From JAXDBV01 sp034678415 (GTDB taxonomy: Bacteria; Bacteroidota; Bacteroidia; Bacteroidales; VadinHA17), in NCBI GenBank assembly GCA_034678415.1, contig JAXDBV010000147.1:1-20706 (forward strand): DNA of 20,706 nt. Direction: 5' to 3'. Positions 6,765 to 14,016 of the stretch are shown one piece after another. Below the pieces are notes generated by a model. It saw nothing but the letters and a program-made list of their open reading frames with translations. It did not search any database and was not told the origin of the DNA. Position 1 is the first letter of the stretch; the number at the start of each line of letters is the position of its first letter. The translations under genes and the position numbers were made by a program.

Positions 6765-7039
6765 AAGTCCCTGTTGTTGTTGCCCGGTGATCCTATTAGA
6801 AAAAAACACCCGGAGCCCTCCCTTTTTTGGAGATGCAAGGTATCATTTTCTTTCGATTCACCTTCCCGGGAAGTGAAATAATTATAATCCAAATAGCGAG
6901 CCGGTGTGGCGTATTACTCTCTGATACCGCGGAGCAAATGCAATCCCGGGAAACAGGTATGGGTGTGATAACGTCAAAAAAATGCCACAACGGGAATGAT
7001 TTCAACAGGTATTCTTTAATGATGCATTACAGAAATATA

Positions 7040-8155
7040 TCAGAGTTCTTTCTGATATACCCTGTACCTTCTCAGGAATTTGGCTTCCAGCTTTTTAATG
7101 GCGTTCAGCATGGGGTAGTTATCCTCGAGTACATAGTTGATCTCCATGTGTGCATGCGGTGAATGGAGTGATTCATACGTGGCGCGGTACAGCAAGGCGT
7201 CTACACCTTTATTATGGTAATCGGGTGTTACTCCCAGGGCAAACATACGGTATGTATGTAATCGTGGCAGACCGTACAGGAGTTTGATCCATCCTTCGGG
7301 GAACAACCGGCCATTGAGTCCGTGCAGCAGTGTGTTTATATCGGGGAGGGTAATAGCAAATCCGACCGGTTTACCGTTTCTGTCTTCCGCAATGATCACC
7401 CCCCGGGGATTAATGATGGCTCTCAGGTCACGGGAAATTGCTTTCACCTCCTCTTGTGTAACGGGTGAATAGCCCCAGTTGCCTGTCAGGCTCTGATTGG
7501 AAAGAACCATCACGGTCGCCACTTCCTCCTCGTAACGTTTCATGTTAATCTGTCTGAGGCGGATCCCGTACCTTTTCTGTACCTCATCCGTATGTGTCAT
7601 GATTCGTTCCGGGATATGGTACCCTTCTTGGCAGGAGAGATAAAAGCAAAGCAGATCTTTCACCTTATTCAATCCAAACTCCTTCATATGATCATTATAG
7701 TATGGAGGATTATAGGGCGCCATGATCACCGGCGGAGGAGAAAATCCCTTGAGAACCATGCCCCATTCCTGGCTCACAAATGACCATGGACCACGCATAA
7801 ACCTCATGCCACGTTCCCGCAACCAGCAGGCAGCAGTTTCCAGCAATAGGGCACTGGCATTCCTCTCATCGACACATTCGTAATAACCAAAAAAACCTGT
7901 TGCCTCTTTCCAGAAGTCCACAGCCAGCCTGTCAATGTGCGCAGCGATGCGACCGATGGGTCTCCCGTTTTCCCTGAGCAGAAACAAGGCATACTCCGTG
8001 TGGTCGAAAACAGGATTCCTCCGGGGTGAGAATTCCTTCCGTAGCTCTCTTCTCAGTGGAGGAACCCACATGGGATCATTCTGATAAAGGATAAAAGGCA
8101 ACTGAAGGAACCGGCGAAGATCCCTTTTGTTGAGAACCGGATAAATTTTCATCAT
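7040..8155 (-). CDS. GNAT-superfamily-like protein, ~370 aa, function unknown
   Basis: 371 residues, starting with consecutive ATGs (8155, 8152). The protein belongs to a widespread family of about 370-390 residues with two GNAT-like halves. The first half has NDPMWVPPLRRELR, FDHTEYALFLLRENGRPIGR, TGFFGYYECVDE, and PYNPPYYNDHMKEFGL, the last a conserved block I recall from this family. The second half has VIIAEDRNGKPVGFAITLPD, then MFALGVTPDYHNKGVDALLY, which corresponds to the acetyl-CoA-binding strand-loop of GNAT folds although the R/Q-x-x-G-x-A/G signature is imperfect. It is cytoplasmic with no signal peptide. A good promoter lies upstream (8230-8260). The same-strand arrangement with the desaturase and synthase genes suggests a role in lipid or pigment modification, but this is only context. 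Confidence 0.8.
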   Translation of the reverse strand: MMKIYPVLNKRDLRRFLQLPFILYQNDPMWVPPLRRELRKEFSPRRNPVFDHTEYALFLLRENGRPIGRIAAHIDRLAVDFWKEATGFFGYYECVDERNASALLLETAACWLRERGMRFMRGPWSFVSQEWGMVLKGFSPPPVIMAPYNPPYYNDHMKEFGLNKVKDLLCFYLSCQEGYHIPERIMTHTDEVQKRYGIRLRQINMKRYEEEVATVMVLSNQSLTGNWGYSPVTQEEVKAISRDLRAIINPRGVIIAEDRNGKPVGFAITLPDINTLLHGLNGRLFPEGWIKLLYGLPRLHTYRMFALGVTPDYHNKGVDALLYRATYESLHSPHAHMEINYVLEDNYPMLNAIKKLEAKFLRRYRVYQKEL

Positions 8156-8229
8156 CGGCTGATATGTTATTCCGTATTATTGACAGCCTGTTATCTCCCA
8201 ATCGTACATAATAACCTGTCATTGAATAC

Positions 8230-8260
8230 GAAATGTAGAAAAACATCCGGTCATTTCAAA
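8230..8260 (-). promoter_or_regulatory. Bacteroidota-type promoter for the GNAT-crtI-crtB unit
   Basis: Read on the minus strand, TTTG (8260-8257) is followed after exactly 19 bases by TACATTTC (8237-8230), a 7/8 match to TAnnTTTG. This is the canonical -33/-7 spacing of the phylum. Transcription would start near 8223, giving a leader of about 70 nt before the ATG at 8155. It lies in the divergent gap shared with the alpha/beta hydrolase gene. Confidence 0.5.
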
Positions 8261-8356
8261 CCGGCGGTTCATAAATGATTCTGTACTGATCTTTTGTTTA
8301 TATTGGGTGCGGAAAAATATGACTCAGCATTGGAGATAGTAATACAGGAAAACATT

Positions 8357-9262
8357 GTGAAAAAACCAGCTGAATGTCCGATGGGCATCATGTTGGAAGA
8401 GGAGGATATCAACCGGGACCTGTCGGGTTTTATCGCGGAGGGTGCTACATGGAGCGCGGGGTATGTTCACCCCGGAGACGATGTAATGCTTTGGGTGGCA
8501 ATAATCCGGCCTCCGTTGCCCTCCGTATTTTCTCCCGTGGTTTTTATTCCCGGCCTGGGATCGGTCATGGAAAATTTCAGGGATGCTCTTCGTGAAATGA
8601 GCCGCACTTTTGATATTTATTATGTTGAGACACGGGAGAAACGGTCAAGCAAGGTACTGCGCACTCATGGATTCTCTGTTTCGGAGCTTGCCTCCGATAT
8701 ATCTGCACTCGTTGAGAAAGCAGGATTTGCCGGTAACGGTTATATCCTTATGGGATATTCGCTGGGCGCCACCACCATCATAGAAACTTTCCGTTATCTC
8801 CCGCGAAAACCTCTCGCCATGGTGCTGGCCGAGCCAAATGCAGCCTTTGGATTCCCCGGGTGGCTTCTCGTCCTGGCACGGTTTGCCAGTCCTTTCTACA
8901 ACCTTCTCAAACCCTTCCTGAAATGGTATGTAAGAAAATTCCGGGTAAACACAAAGGAAGATTATGAGATGTATTCCATCAACTGCCGTATCCTGGATGC
9001 TGCCGATCCGGTGAAAATCAGCGCGACAGTGAGGGCCATTGCCCGCTATACGGCATGGGATAACCTGTCGTCTATTGATATACCCGTACTGGTGGCAGGT
9101 GCTTCAAAGGACACCTTTCATAACCCGGAAGAAGCGGTTATGATAGCCAGGCGTATTGCTAACAGCAAATATGTTGATCTGGTAACTAACCTGCAGTTAC
9201 ACGGCGCGGAGATATCTTTATGTGTTGAGGAATTCATCGGTACCCTGTTGAGGGATAAATAG
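8357..9262 (+). CDS. Alpha/beta hydrolase, lipase/esterase-like
   Basis: The frame is open from a TTG at 8294, but GTG at 8357 has AGGAAA eight bases upstream and is the likely start (301 residues); ATG 8381 is another option. The nucleophile elbow is GYSLG with Ser135. The catalytic Asp is probably Asp252 in GASKDTFHNPEE and the His is His282 in LHGAE, so the triad is complete and in order. The oxyanion region is FIPGLGSVMENF. There is no signal peptide. A region around FGFPGWLLVLARFASPFYNL is hydrophobic and could be a lid or membrane contact. The next gene, an MFS sugar-porter pseudogene, begins only 10 bp downstream. The native substrate is unknown; a fatty-acyl or small ester is plausible. 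Confidence 0.82.
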   Translation: MKKPAECPMGIMLEEEDINRDLSGFIAEGATWSAGYVHPGDDVMLWVAIIRPPLPSVFSPVVFIPGLGSVMENFRDALREMSRTFDIYYVETREKRSSKVLRTHGFSVSELASDISALVEKAGFAGNGYILMGYSLGATTIIETFRYLPRKPLAMVLAEPNAAFGFPGWLLVLARFASPFYNLLKPFLKWYVRKFRVNTKEDYEMYSINCRILDAADPVKISATVRAIARYTAWDNLSSIDIPVLVAGASKDTFHNPEEAVMIARRIANSKYVDLVTNLQLHGAEISLCVEEFIGTLLRDK

Positions 9263-9271
9263 TACCCCTGC

Positions 9272-10597
9272 ATGAAACAACAGCTGTACCTTTACACTTT
9301 TGTTGACGCACTTGGCGGATTGCTCTTTGGTTTTGACATTGCTGTGATCAATGGTGCTATTCCTTTTTTTACGTAGCATTTCGGTCTTACCGATGCGATG
9401 AAAGGGTGGGCTGTGAGCTCGGCACTGATCGGCTGCGTGGTGGGGACTCTCTCTCTGTGTCCAGCTCCGGCGATCTATATGGCCGTCGCACCATGTCGAT
9501 GGTGCTGGCCGTTTTCTTCCTCCTCTCGGCAACGGCGGCTGCCGGTTCTATAGCCCTCTTCCTGCCATTCCGCTTTATGGGTGGGCTTGCCATAGGCGGT
9601 GTGTCGGTGCTGTCACCCATGTACATTTCCGAGATCGCACCACCGGCCTCAAGGGGAAGGCTCGCTGTTCCATTTCAGCTTGCCATTGTTATTGGTATCC
9701 TTGTGGCTTTTTTCTACGACTATCTGCTGATCGGTACGGAGCCGAATAACTGGAGGTGGATGTTCCTTGCAGGAGCAGCACCGGCATTGGTTTTCCCCGG
9801 TATGCTCTTCTTCGTTAGCGAAAGCCCCCGATGGCTGGTAAAAACAGGCAAAATGGCCGATGCAGAACGGGTGATCGACATTGTCAACCCCGGAGAGGAC
9901 ATTAAAAAAACTATGGATGAGATCCGGCAATCTATGCATACTGAAATGGTATTCAAGGGTATTAACCTGTTCAGGAAGCCATACCTGCGGCCGGAGCTTA
10001 TCGGTAATGCCGAAGGTATGTTCAACCAGTTTACCGGCATCAATGTGATTATGTATTATACCACGAATATATCCGGTCGGCAGGATTTTCCACCGGAGCG
10101 GTTATTGCACAAACAGTGATCATCGGTGTGACAAACCTGGTGTTTACCCTCATTGCCATGCGGTTGATCGATCATTTCGGACGTAAGAACCTGTTATTGG
10201 TGGGTTCCCTGGGTATGGCGACCTTCCTGGCTCTCTTCGCCTTCGCATACCTCCATTCCGGATTCCCCCCGGGCATCCTGATGTTTATGCTGATCGGTTT
10301 CATTGCGTTTTTTGCCTTCTCACAGGGTGCCGTTATATCGGTGCTTCTTTCAGAGTTATTCCCTAACCATATCAGAGCCAGGGGTAATTCCATCGGGTCA
10401 TTCTCACACTGGTTCTTTAATGCCCTCACAGGATTGCTTTTTCCTGTAATCGCCGCCTCGGCAGGAGGAAAGGGCACCGGTTATGCCTTCGTGCTTTTGC
10501 TGTTGCTACCGTAGTTGGTTTCTTCTTCTTTATAAAATTCCTGGTTGAAACAAAAGGAAGATCGCTGGAGAAACTGGAGAAACATACAATTCAATGA
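9272..10597 (+). pseudogene. MFS sugar porter, inactivated by nonsense and frameshifts
   Basis: Joined across frames this region encodes about 441 residues of a 12-TM sugar/H+ symporter of the XylE/AraE type. It begins at ATG 9272 (MKQQLYLYTFVDALGG), 10 bp after the hydrolase. Codon 35 is TAG (9374-9376), between IPFFT and HFGL. The frame then shifts near the (CT)5 run at 9447-9456, again near 10077 (NISG to AGFSTG), and again at the T-run 10495-10498 (FVL to FAVATVVGFF). All shifts have the same sense (one base lost, or two gained). Family motifs survive in pieces: GRRTMSM, RFMGGLAIGG, MYISEIAPPASRGRL, ESPRWLV, QFTGINVIMYY, DHFGRK and VETKGRSLE. The reading frame finally ends at TGA 10595. 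Neighbouring genes are intact, so decay seems specific to it. Errors in assembly at short repeats could explain the shifts but not easily the stop codon. Confidence 0.92.
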
Positions 10598-10640
10598 AAA
10601 GTACGGGGGCAGGTTAACGGCAGACAACAGCGGACATAAT

Positions 10641-10664
10641 ACGATACACTGGTTATTGTATCGT
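10641..10664. terminator. Hairpin between convergent transcripts
   Basis: ACGATACA (10641-10648) pairs perfectly with TGTATCGT (10657-10664) around an 8-nt loop. It lies between the end of the sugar-porter pseudogene (10597) and the end of the TPR gene (10716), which converge. No T-tract follows on either strand, so it is not a classical intrinsic terminator, though its location fits a transcript 3' end. Confidence 0.35.
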
Positions 10665-10715
10665 GCCGCAAGTGTTAAAAGGAAACCTTTGGCACACCCT
10701 TCAACGGGAAACAGG

Positions 10716-11576
10716 TTATTCTCTTGTGCCGGCAACTACAGTCAGAATCTGCCGGCAGACTTCATCCCGTCTGTCTTCCCGTTTATGCATGGCAATATCT
10801 TTTGCCCGGGTAAAACCGCCCTGGTAATACCGCTGGAACCATGGGAAGACTGTCAGCATGGCATCGAACATGGTGTAGTTGAGGGTGGTATTTACAAAGA
10901 TAAAGATCAGTATTCCGTTCAGTATCATTGAGTTCAATCCGTTTCTGATATCGCCTGCATAGAGCTGTCCCGCTCCCGGCAGGATCATGCTTAAGACAAA
11001 TGCCGTATTAGGATTGGGTTGCTCGAGGTACTTTTTATGTTCCAACAGACTGCTCAATTGAGCCCTTGCCTCCTCCCTGTCGGGCGGTATAGAGGCCAGG
11101 AACGCTTTTTTTGCATCATCAAACGCACCGAGCCGGAAAAGACATACCCCAAGGTAGAACTCGTATTCCCGGTAGAAGGGTTCGGGAAGAGAATCATGGA
11201 TGCTGTACAGTTCGATCAGCGCATACTGGTATTGATCGTGAAGCACCATGCTGAACACTTTTCTGAACAGGCAGATGTATCTGGCACTGTCGCTTGTATG
11301 AAGGAGCATGGCATGATCATAGTATTCGATGGCTCTCTCATACTGGTTCATCATGAAGTATGCGTTGCCCAGCCGCTCGAGGATGACCGCTTCATCGGAA
11401 TGCAGGTGAAAGAAAAGAACACGCTGGTATTCCCTGACCGCCAGCTGGTAATTGCATTCCGCATAGGCCTTGTTCCCGAAGGCGGTTACCGGGTCCTCAG
11501 GTTGTGCAATAACAACGGGTGCGATACTAAAAACCGCTGTAAATAATATGTTCAGCCTTTGTATAGAACTCCTCAT
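10716..11576 (-). CDS. Exported TPR protein with C-terminal PGxGxxYxG membrane domain (paralogue 2)
   Basis: The frame opens at 11633, but ATG 11576 starts a proper signal peptide and gives 286 residues. The signal ends VVIAQ, so cleavage before Gln25 fits the Bacteroidetes Q-rule. Residues 30-165 form tetratricopeptide-like helices (AYAECNYQLAVREYQRVL; GNAYFMMNQYERAIEYYDHA; CLFRLGAFDDAKKAFL). The C-terminal domain starts with SMILPGAGQLYAGDIRNG (196-213), followed by a hydrophobic segment (214-232) and RYYQGGFTRAKDIAMHKR (249-266). The same architecture occurs in the preceding gene, so they are tandem paralogues. It overlaps that gene by 50 bp and closes the operon; the plus-strand pseudogene converges on it. 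The C-terminal domain resembles what I recall of DUF5683-type or TM2-like sequences. TPR repeats suggest a scaffold for a protein partner in the envelope. Confidence 0.82.
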   Translation of the reverse strand: MRSSIQRLNILFTAVFSIAPVVIAQPEDPVTAFGNKAYAECNYQLAVREYQRVLFFHLHSDEAVILERLGNAYFMMNQYERAIEYYDHAMLLHTSDSARYICLFRKVFSMVLHDQYQYALIELYSIHDSLPEPFYREYEFYLGVCLFRLGAFDDAKKAFLASIPPDREEARAQLSSLLEHKKYLEQPNPNTAFVLSMILPGAGQLYAGDIRNGLNSMILNGILIFIFVNTTLNYTMFDAMLTVFPWFQRYYQGGFTRAKDIAMHKREDRRDEVCRQILTVVAGTRE

Positions 11577-12348
11577 CGAGCCTGTTGTTATATACTTCTG
11601 CTGCTTTATATGAACCATACAGGTTCCCTCCATAGAAGCCGGTGGCCAGACCGGTAAAGATCCAGCCGTAGGCGCTTTCAGTCCCTTTTTTTGAAAAACC
11701 CCTGTAAGCCTGGAAGATATTGGTGGAAATAAAAAGGAAGGATATCAGGCCGTCTTTCCACCGCCCCGAGTAAACCTTACCCGAACCGGGGAGTATGGTT
11801 GAAAACAACAATGCCAATCCCGGTTTCTTATACCTTAATGAGGATGCCTCGCCAGCCAGAGAAGCAAGGGCTGGCCGGACAGCCGGATGTTGTTTGCTAT
11901 ACTCCTGTGCTGCGCTCCATTCTTTCTTCAACAGCATGATACTTACCATATTCTCATCCTTTTCCCGGTCGGCCAACATGGTGGATGCACCCGTGAACAC
12001 ACACGCTTTTTCGTACTCCTTCTGAAGGATCAGTGATCGTATGTATTCTCTTGCATGTGAAACAGGCATGGAGGACAGACTATCGAAGAAAAACCGCTCG
12101 GTCAGTTCGATACTCCTGGCATACTGACCATCCAGCCGGTATGACCGGACAAGATGCAGCCTGGCAACCGTATCGGGAGGATTAAGAAACACGGCTCGTT
12201 CATATTCCTGTGCGGCAAGGTTGTATTGCCCGGTTTTGAAAAGATATTCTGCGAATTTCCGGCTATGGGCGGCATCATAGTAATCTTGTCCATACACGGC
12301 AACCTGCACAACAACCAACAGATAAAAAATGAAGTGTTTACTTTTCAT
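11527..12348 (-). CDS. Exported TPR protein with C-terminal PGxGxxYxG membrane domain (paralogue 1)
   Basis: 273 residues, ATG at 12348, overlapping the YidD gene by 11 bp. The signal peptide is residues 1-20, with Gln21 as mature N-terminus (VAVYG/QDYYD). Residues 27-95 contain TPR-like pairs, for example AEYLFKTGQYNLAAQEYERA and RSYRLDGQYARSIELTERFF. After a helical middle region comes the shared domain: LLFSTILPGSGKVYSGRWKD (180-199), a hydrophobic segment (201-214), a second one around GWIFTGLATGFYGGNLYG (228-245) and SYKAAEVYNNR. The PGSGKVYSG block aligns with PGAGQLYAG of paralogue 2 and the ends align (GNLYGSYKAAEVYNNR with RYYQGGFTRAKDIAMHKR). The protein likely lies in the envelope with the TPR part in the periplasm. 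Function unknown; coupling to YidD suggests they act together. Confidence 0.85.
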   Translation of the reverse strand: MKSKHFIFYLLVVVQVAVYGQDYYDAAHSRKFAEYLFKTGQYNLAAQEYERAVFLNPPDTVARLHLVRSYRLDGQYARSIELTERFFFDSLSSMPVSHAREYIRSLILQKEYEKACVFTGASTMLADREKDENMVSIMLLKKEWSAAQEYSKQHPAVRPALASLAGEASSLRYKKPGLALLFSTILPGSGKVYSGRWKDGLISFLFISTNIFQAYRGFSKKGTESAYGWIFTGLATGFYGGNLYGSYKAAEVYNNRLDEEFYTKAEHIIYSGF

Positions 12349-12736
12349 TGGTCATTACCGGATCATAGAGGAGATATGTCCCTGGCTTAATGGGATACTT
12401 ATCCGCGCTGAAGGCGTTGCATCGTGAAAGGCGGTCGAAGGCGTTGAGCAGCCCGATGAAGAAACCCCGGGTTCGGATAGATTGAATGGCATATTCCGAG
12501 CAGGACGGATAGAACACGCACGAAGCTACATCCTGCGATGATATGAACTTCTTATACCCAATGAAGAGAACACTGGTCACTTGTTGCAATTCATTCTGGT
12601 CTTGGTGTCCGCCGCTATTCACATTTTTCTCGTGCTTGTGCACAGGATGATCCCGCAACAGCTCTACCTCAGCTTTTGTCTGCCCAATGACCGACAGGCT
12701 AATTACCAGGAATAGGATAGTTATATAGTATCTCAT
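12338..12736 (-). CDS. yidD: YidD-domain protein with N-terminal signal peptide
   Basis: The open frame begins at 12823, but ATG 12736 (or 12748) starts a clear signal sequence; 132 residues result. The signal is RYYITILFLVISLSVIG with predicted mature Gln19. A polar, His-containing linker (about 27-50) follows. Residues 52-112 match YidD: LFIGYKKFIS, CVFYPSCSEYAIQSIRTRG, and FDRLSRCNAF, with Cys73, Cys79 and Cys106 conserved. Canonical YidD is a small cytoplasmic, membrane-associated protein encoded beside rnpA and yidC and thought to help membrane insertion. Here none of those genes is nearby, the N-terminus is an export signal, and the partners are exported proteins. The gene overlaps the LolA-like gene by 38 bp and the next TPR gene by 11 bp. 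The hydrophobic start could instead act as an uncleaved anchor. Confidence 0.87.
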   Translation of the reverse strand: MRYYITILFLVISLSVIGQTKAEVELLRDHPVHKHEKNVNSGGHQDQNELQQVTSVLFIGYKKFISSQDVASCVFYPSCSEYAIQSIRTRGFFIGLLNAFDRLSRCNAFSADKYPIKPGTYLLYDPVMTNEK

Positions 12737-13379
12737 TCGAAAGATCATCGAGGACAATATTTTTATATTCGGTGATCCTGTAACTCTCGTGGCCTTCGTC
12801 GTAAAGGATCTCAACCACTTCACCGGGGAACTCCAGCCCGTTGATGTTAAGGTACTTGCTGAAGAACTGCTTTTTCACAATCGCCCCGTCCTTATCAAAA
12901 AACACGATGCCGTACAGCTTTCTTTCCTTATTAGATATCATCACCTTACCAAACAGCCTGGAATGGGAGGGGGGAGGTTCCCAGGTGGTGATCACCATAT
13001 CGTCTTTCTGTTCCACCCTGCCTATTTTAAAGGCTGATGACTGTAAGCCGAACTGGTTCAGTTTGTTGGCCAGGCACAGGTGAAAGATGGAAAAGACTGC
13101 TACCGCCGGAACGGTTTGACGGGTTACAACCGTATCATCCACCAGTTGATATAATGTTGTATCTGCCGTGAGCCAAATTTCCTTTTCAGGGAATGTATTA
13201 ACATATACAATCTTCCTGATATTCCTGTCATAATAAAACTTGCCGATCACAAGCTGTGCTGTCCCGTCAGCCGCTTTCGCCTTGATGCTATAGTCGCCGC
13301 TTACCCGGAAATACCCCTGCCCTGTTGCCAGGTTAAGGGATAACAGGGTTAACACCGGAAGGATAGACAGGATTTTCAT
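12699..13379 (-). CDS. Exported LolA-like periplasmic protein
   Basis: 226 residues, ATG at 13379. The signal peptide spans residues 1-20 (MKILSILPVLTLLSLNLATG), with Gln21 as the mature N-terminus. The mature part has alternating beta strands like the LolA/LppX lipoprotein-binding fold: VIGKFYYDRNIRKIVYVNTF, EKEIWLTADTTLYQLVD, LFGKVMISNKERKLYGIVFF and FFSKYLNINGLEFPGEVVEI, ending with YRITEYKNIVLDDLSNEILY. The pattern of a protein scanning 'membrane peptide, write to dG, then linking strand' is typical of outer-membrane lipoprotein-sorting-like proteins, but I cannot confirm it without profile search. It precedes the YidD gene with a 38-bp overlap. The start codon lies just 6 bp after a terminator-like hairpin, leaving no room for its own promoter between the two. 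It may carry lipid or lipoprotein for the YidD/TPR products. Confidence 0.78.
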   Translation of the reverse strand: MKILSILPVLTLLSLNLATGQGYFRVSGDYSIKAKAADGTAQLVIGKFYYDRNIRKIVYVNTFPEKEIWLTADTTLYQLVDDTVVTRQTVPAVAVFSIFHLCLANKLNQFGLQSSAFKIGRVEQKDDMVITTWEPPPSHSRLFGKVMISNKERKLYGIVFFDKDGAIVKKQFFSKYLNINGLEFPGEVVEILYDEGHESYRITEYKNIVLDDLSNEILYNYPIPGN

Positions 13380-13385
13380 ACCAAT

Positions 13386-13419
13386 AAAAAAACTTCCAGC
13401 GGAGAGGCCGGAAGTTTTT
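13386..13419 (-). terminator. Intrinsic terminator or attenuator inside the envelope operon
   Basis: Minus strand: AACTTCCGGC pairs with GCTGGAAGTT (13416-13407 with 13400-13391, one G-U pair) around loop CTCTCC, extended by A-T pairs on both sides, and followed by seven T residues. It is a textbook rho-independent terminator for the 13437-13883 gene. The T-run ends 6 bp before the ATG of the LolA-like gene, so partial read-through would regulate the four downstream genes. Confidence 0.85.
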
Positions 13420-13436
13420 CCTGTTATGTGTATATT

Positions 13437-13883
13437 CTAATAAGACCACCAGGCCGAGCCATAGGCAAGATAAATGACCACATTTACAGCAATCCAGAAA
13501 ACGGTTCCGGCAATACAGCCGTAGAGCGCTTTCTTTGTCTCTTCGGCATCCTCAGCAATGAAATAGACAATAGCCAATCCCGCTACACCTAAGACACAAC
13601 CCCACCAGAACGAGGGTATGCCGAGCGGGAGCTCACCATATAATCCGGTTTCGTTGAGTGGTGATACCCTGACAAGGTTTGTATTTTCAAAGGTTCCATT
13701 CAGTTCCATGTTTGTCAGACTGGTCCCTTTATTCTGAAAGACGTAATTTTCCAGCTGATCGAGATCGGTCATAACAGCTTCAACATGGTTCTTGTCATAG
13801 CTGAATATATCCGGTTCGTCAGCAGATAACGGCAACCCGATAAACATCGCTGTTGCGAATGTCAGCAGTAAAAGTCTTTTCAT
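13437..13883 (-). CDS. Small exported membrane protein, unknown function
   Basis: 148 residues, ATG at 13883, TAG stop. A signal peptide (MKRLLLLTFATAMFIGLPLSA) precedes a polar region of about 65 residues (DEPDIFSYDKNHVEAVM...), possibly periplasmic. Two hydrophobic segments follow: FWWGCVLGVAGLAIVYFIA (about 92-110) and LYGCIAGTVFWIAVNVVIYLA (about 119-139), separated by the charged EDAEETKK. The C-terminus is GSAWWSY. I recall small Bacteroidota proteins with the same polar-then-two-TM plan but no known function. It has a good promoter upstream and a strong terminator downstream. It is the first gene of the 13883-10716 set. Confidence 0.8.
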   Translation of the reverse strand: MKRLLLLTFATAMFIGLPLSADEPDIFSYDKNHVEAVMTDLDQLENYVFQNKGTSLTNMELNGTFENTNLVRVSPLNETGLYGELPLGIPSFWWGCVLGVAGLAIVYFIAEDAEETKKALYGCIAGTVFWIAVNVVIYLAYGSAWWSY

Positions 13884-13914
13884 TTGTTTGTTGATTTAAA
13901 CGTAAAAGCTGAAA

Positions 13915-13944
13915 TAAAAGTAATAATGTTTTACATAATTCAAA
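13915..13944 (-). promoter_or_regulatory. Bacteroidota-type promoter for the envelope operon
   Basis: On the minus strand TTTG (13944-13941), 18 bases, then TACTTTTA (13922-13915), a 7/8 match to TAnnTTTG. Transcription would begin near 13909, with about 25 nt of leader before the ATG at 13883. No comparable promoter is seen just before the LolA-like gene, which favours a single transcript with partial termination at 13386-13419. Confidence 0.45.
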
Positions 13945-14016
13945 TACAAAGGAAACAATTTATACTGATTATAAGCAGGCATATTATTTTCATAAATATC
14001 CCTTGTGGTATGCGAA

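Noticed and set aside
5280..6809. GTG-started longer desaturase
   Set aside because: The additional 15 residues are Gln-rich and precede the FAD fold; the ATG at 6764 has an AGGGA site.
9406..10119. A 237-residue MFS protein as an independent gene
   Set aside because: Its first residues are out-of-frame translation; the true N-terminus and C-terminus are in other frames, so it is one fragment of the pseudogene.
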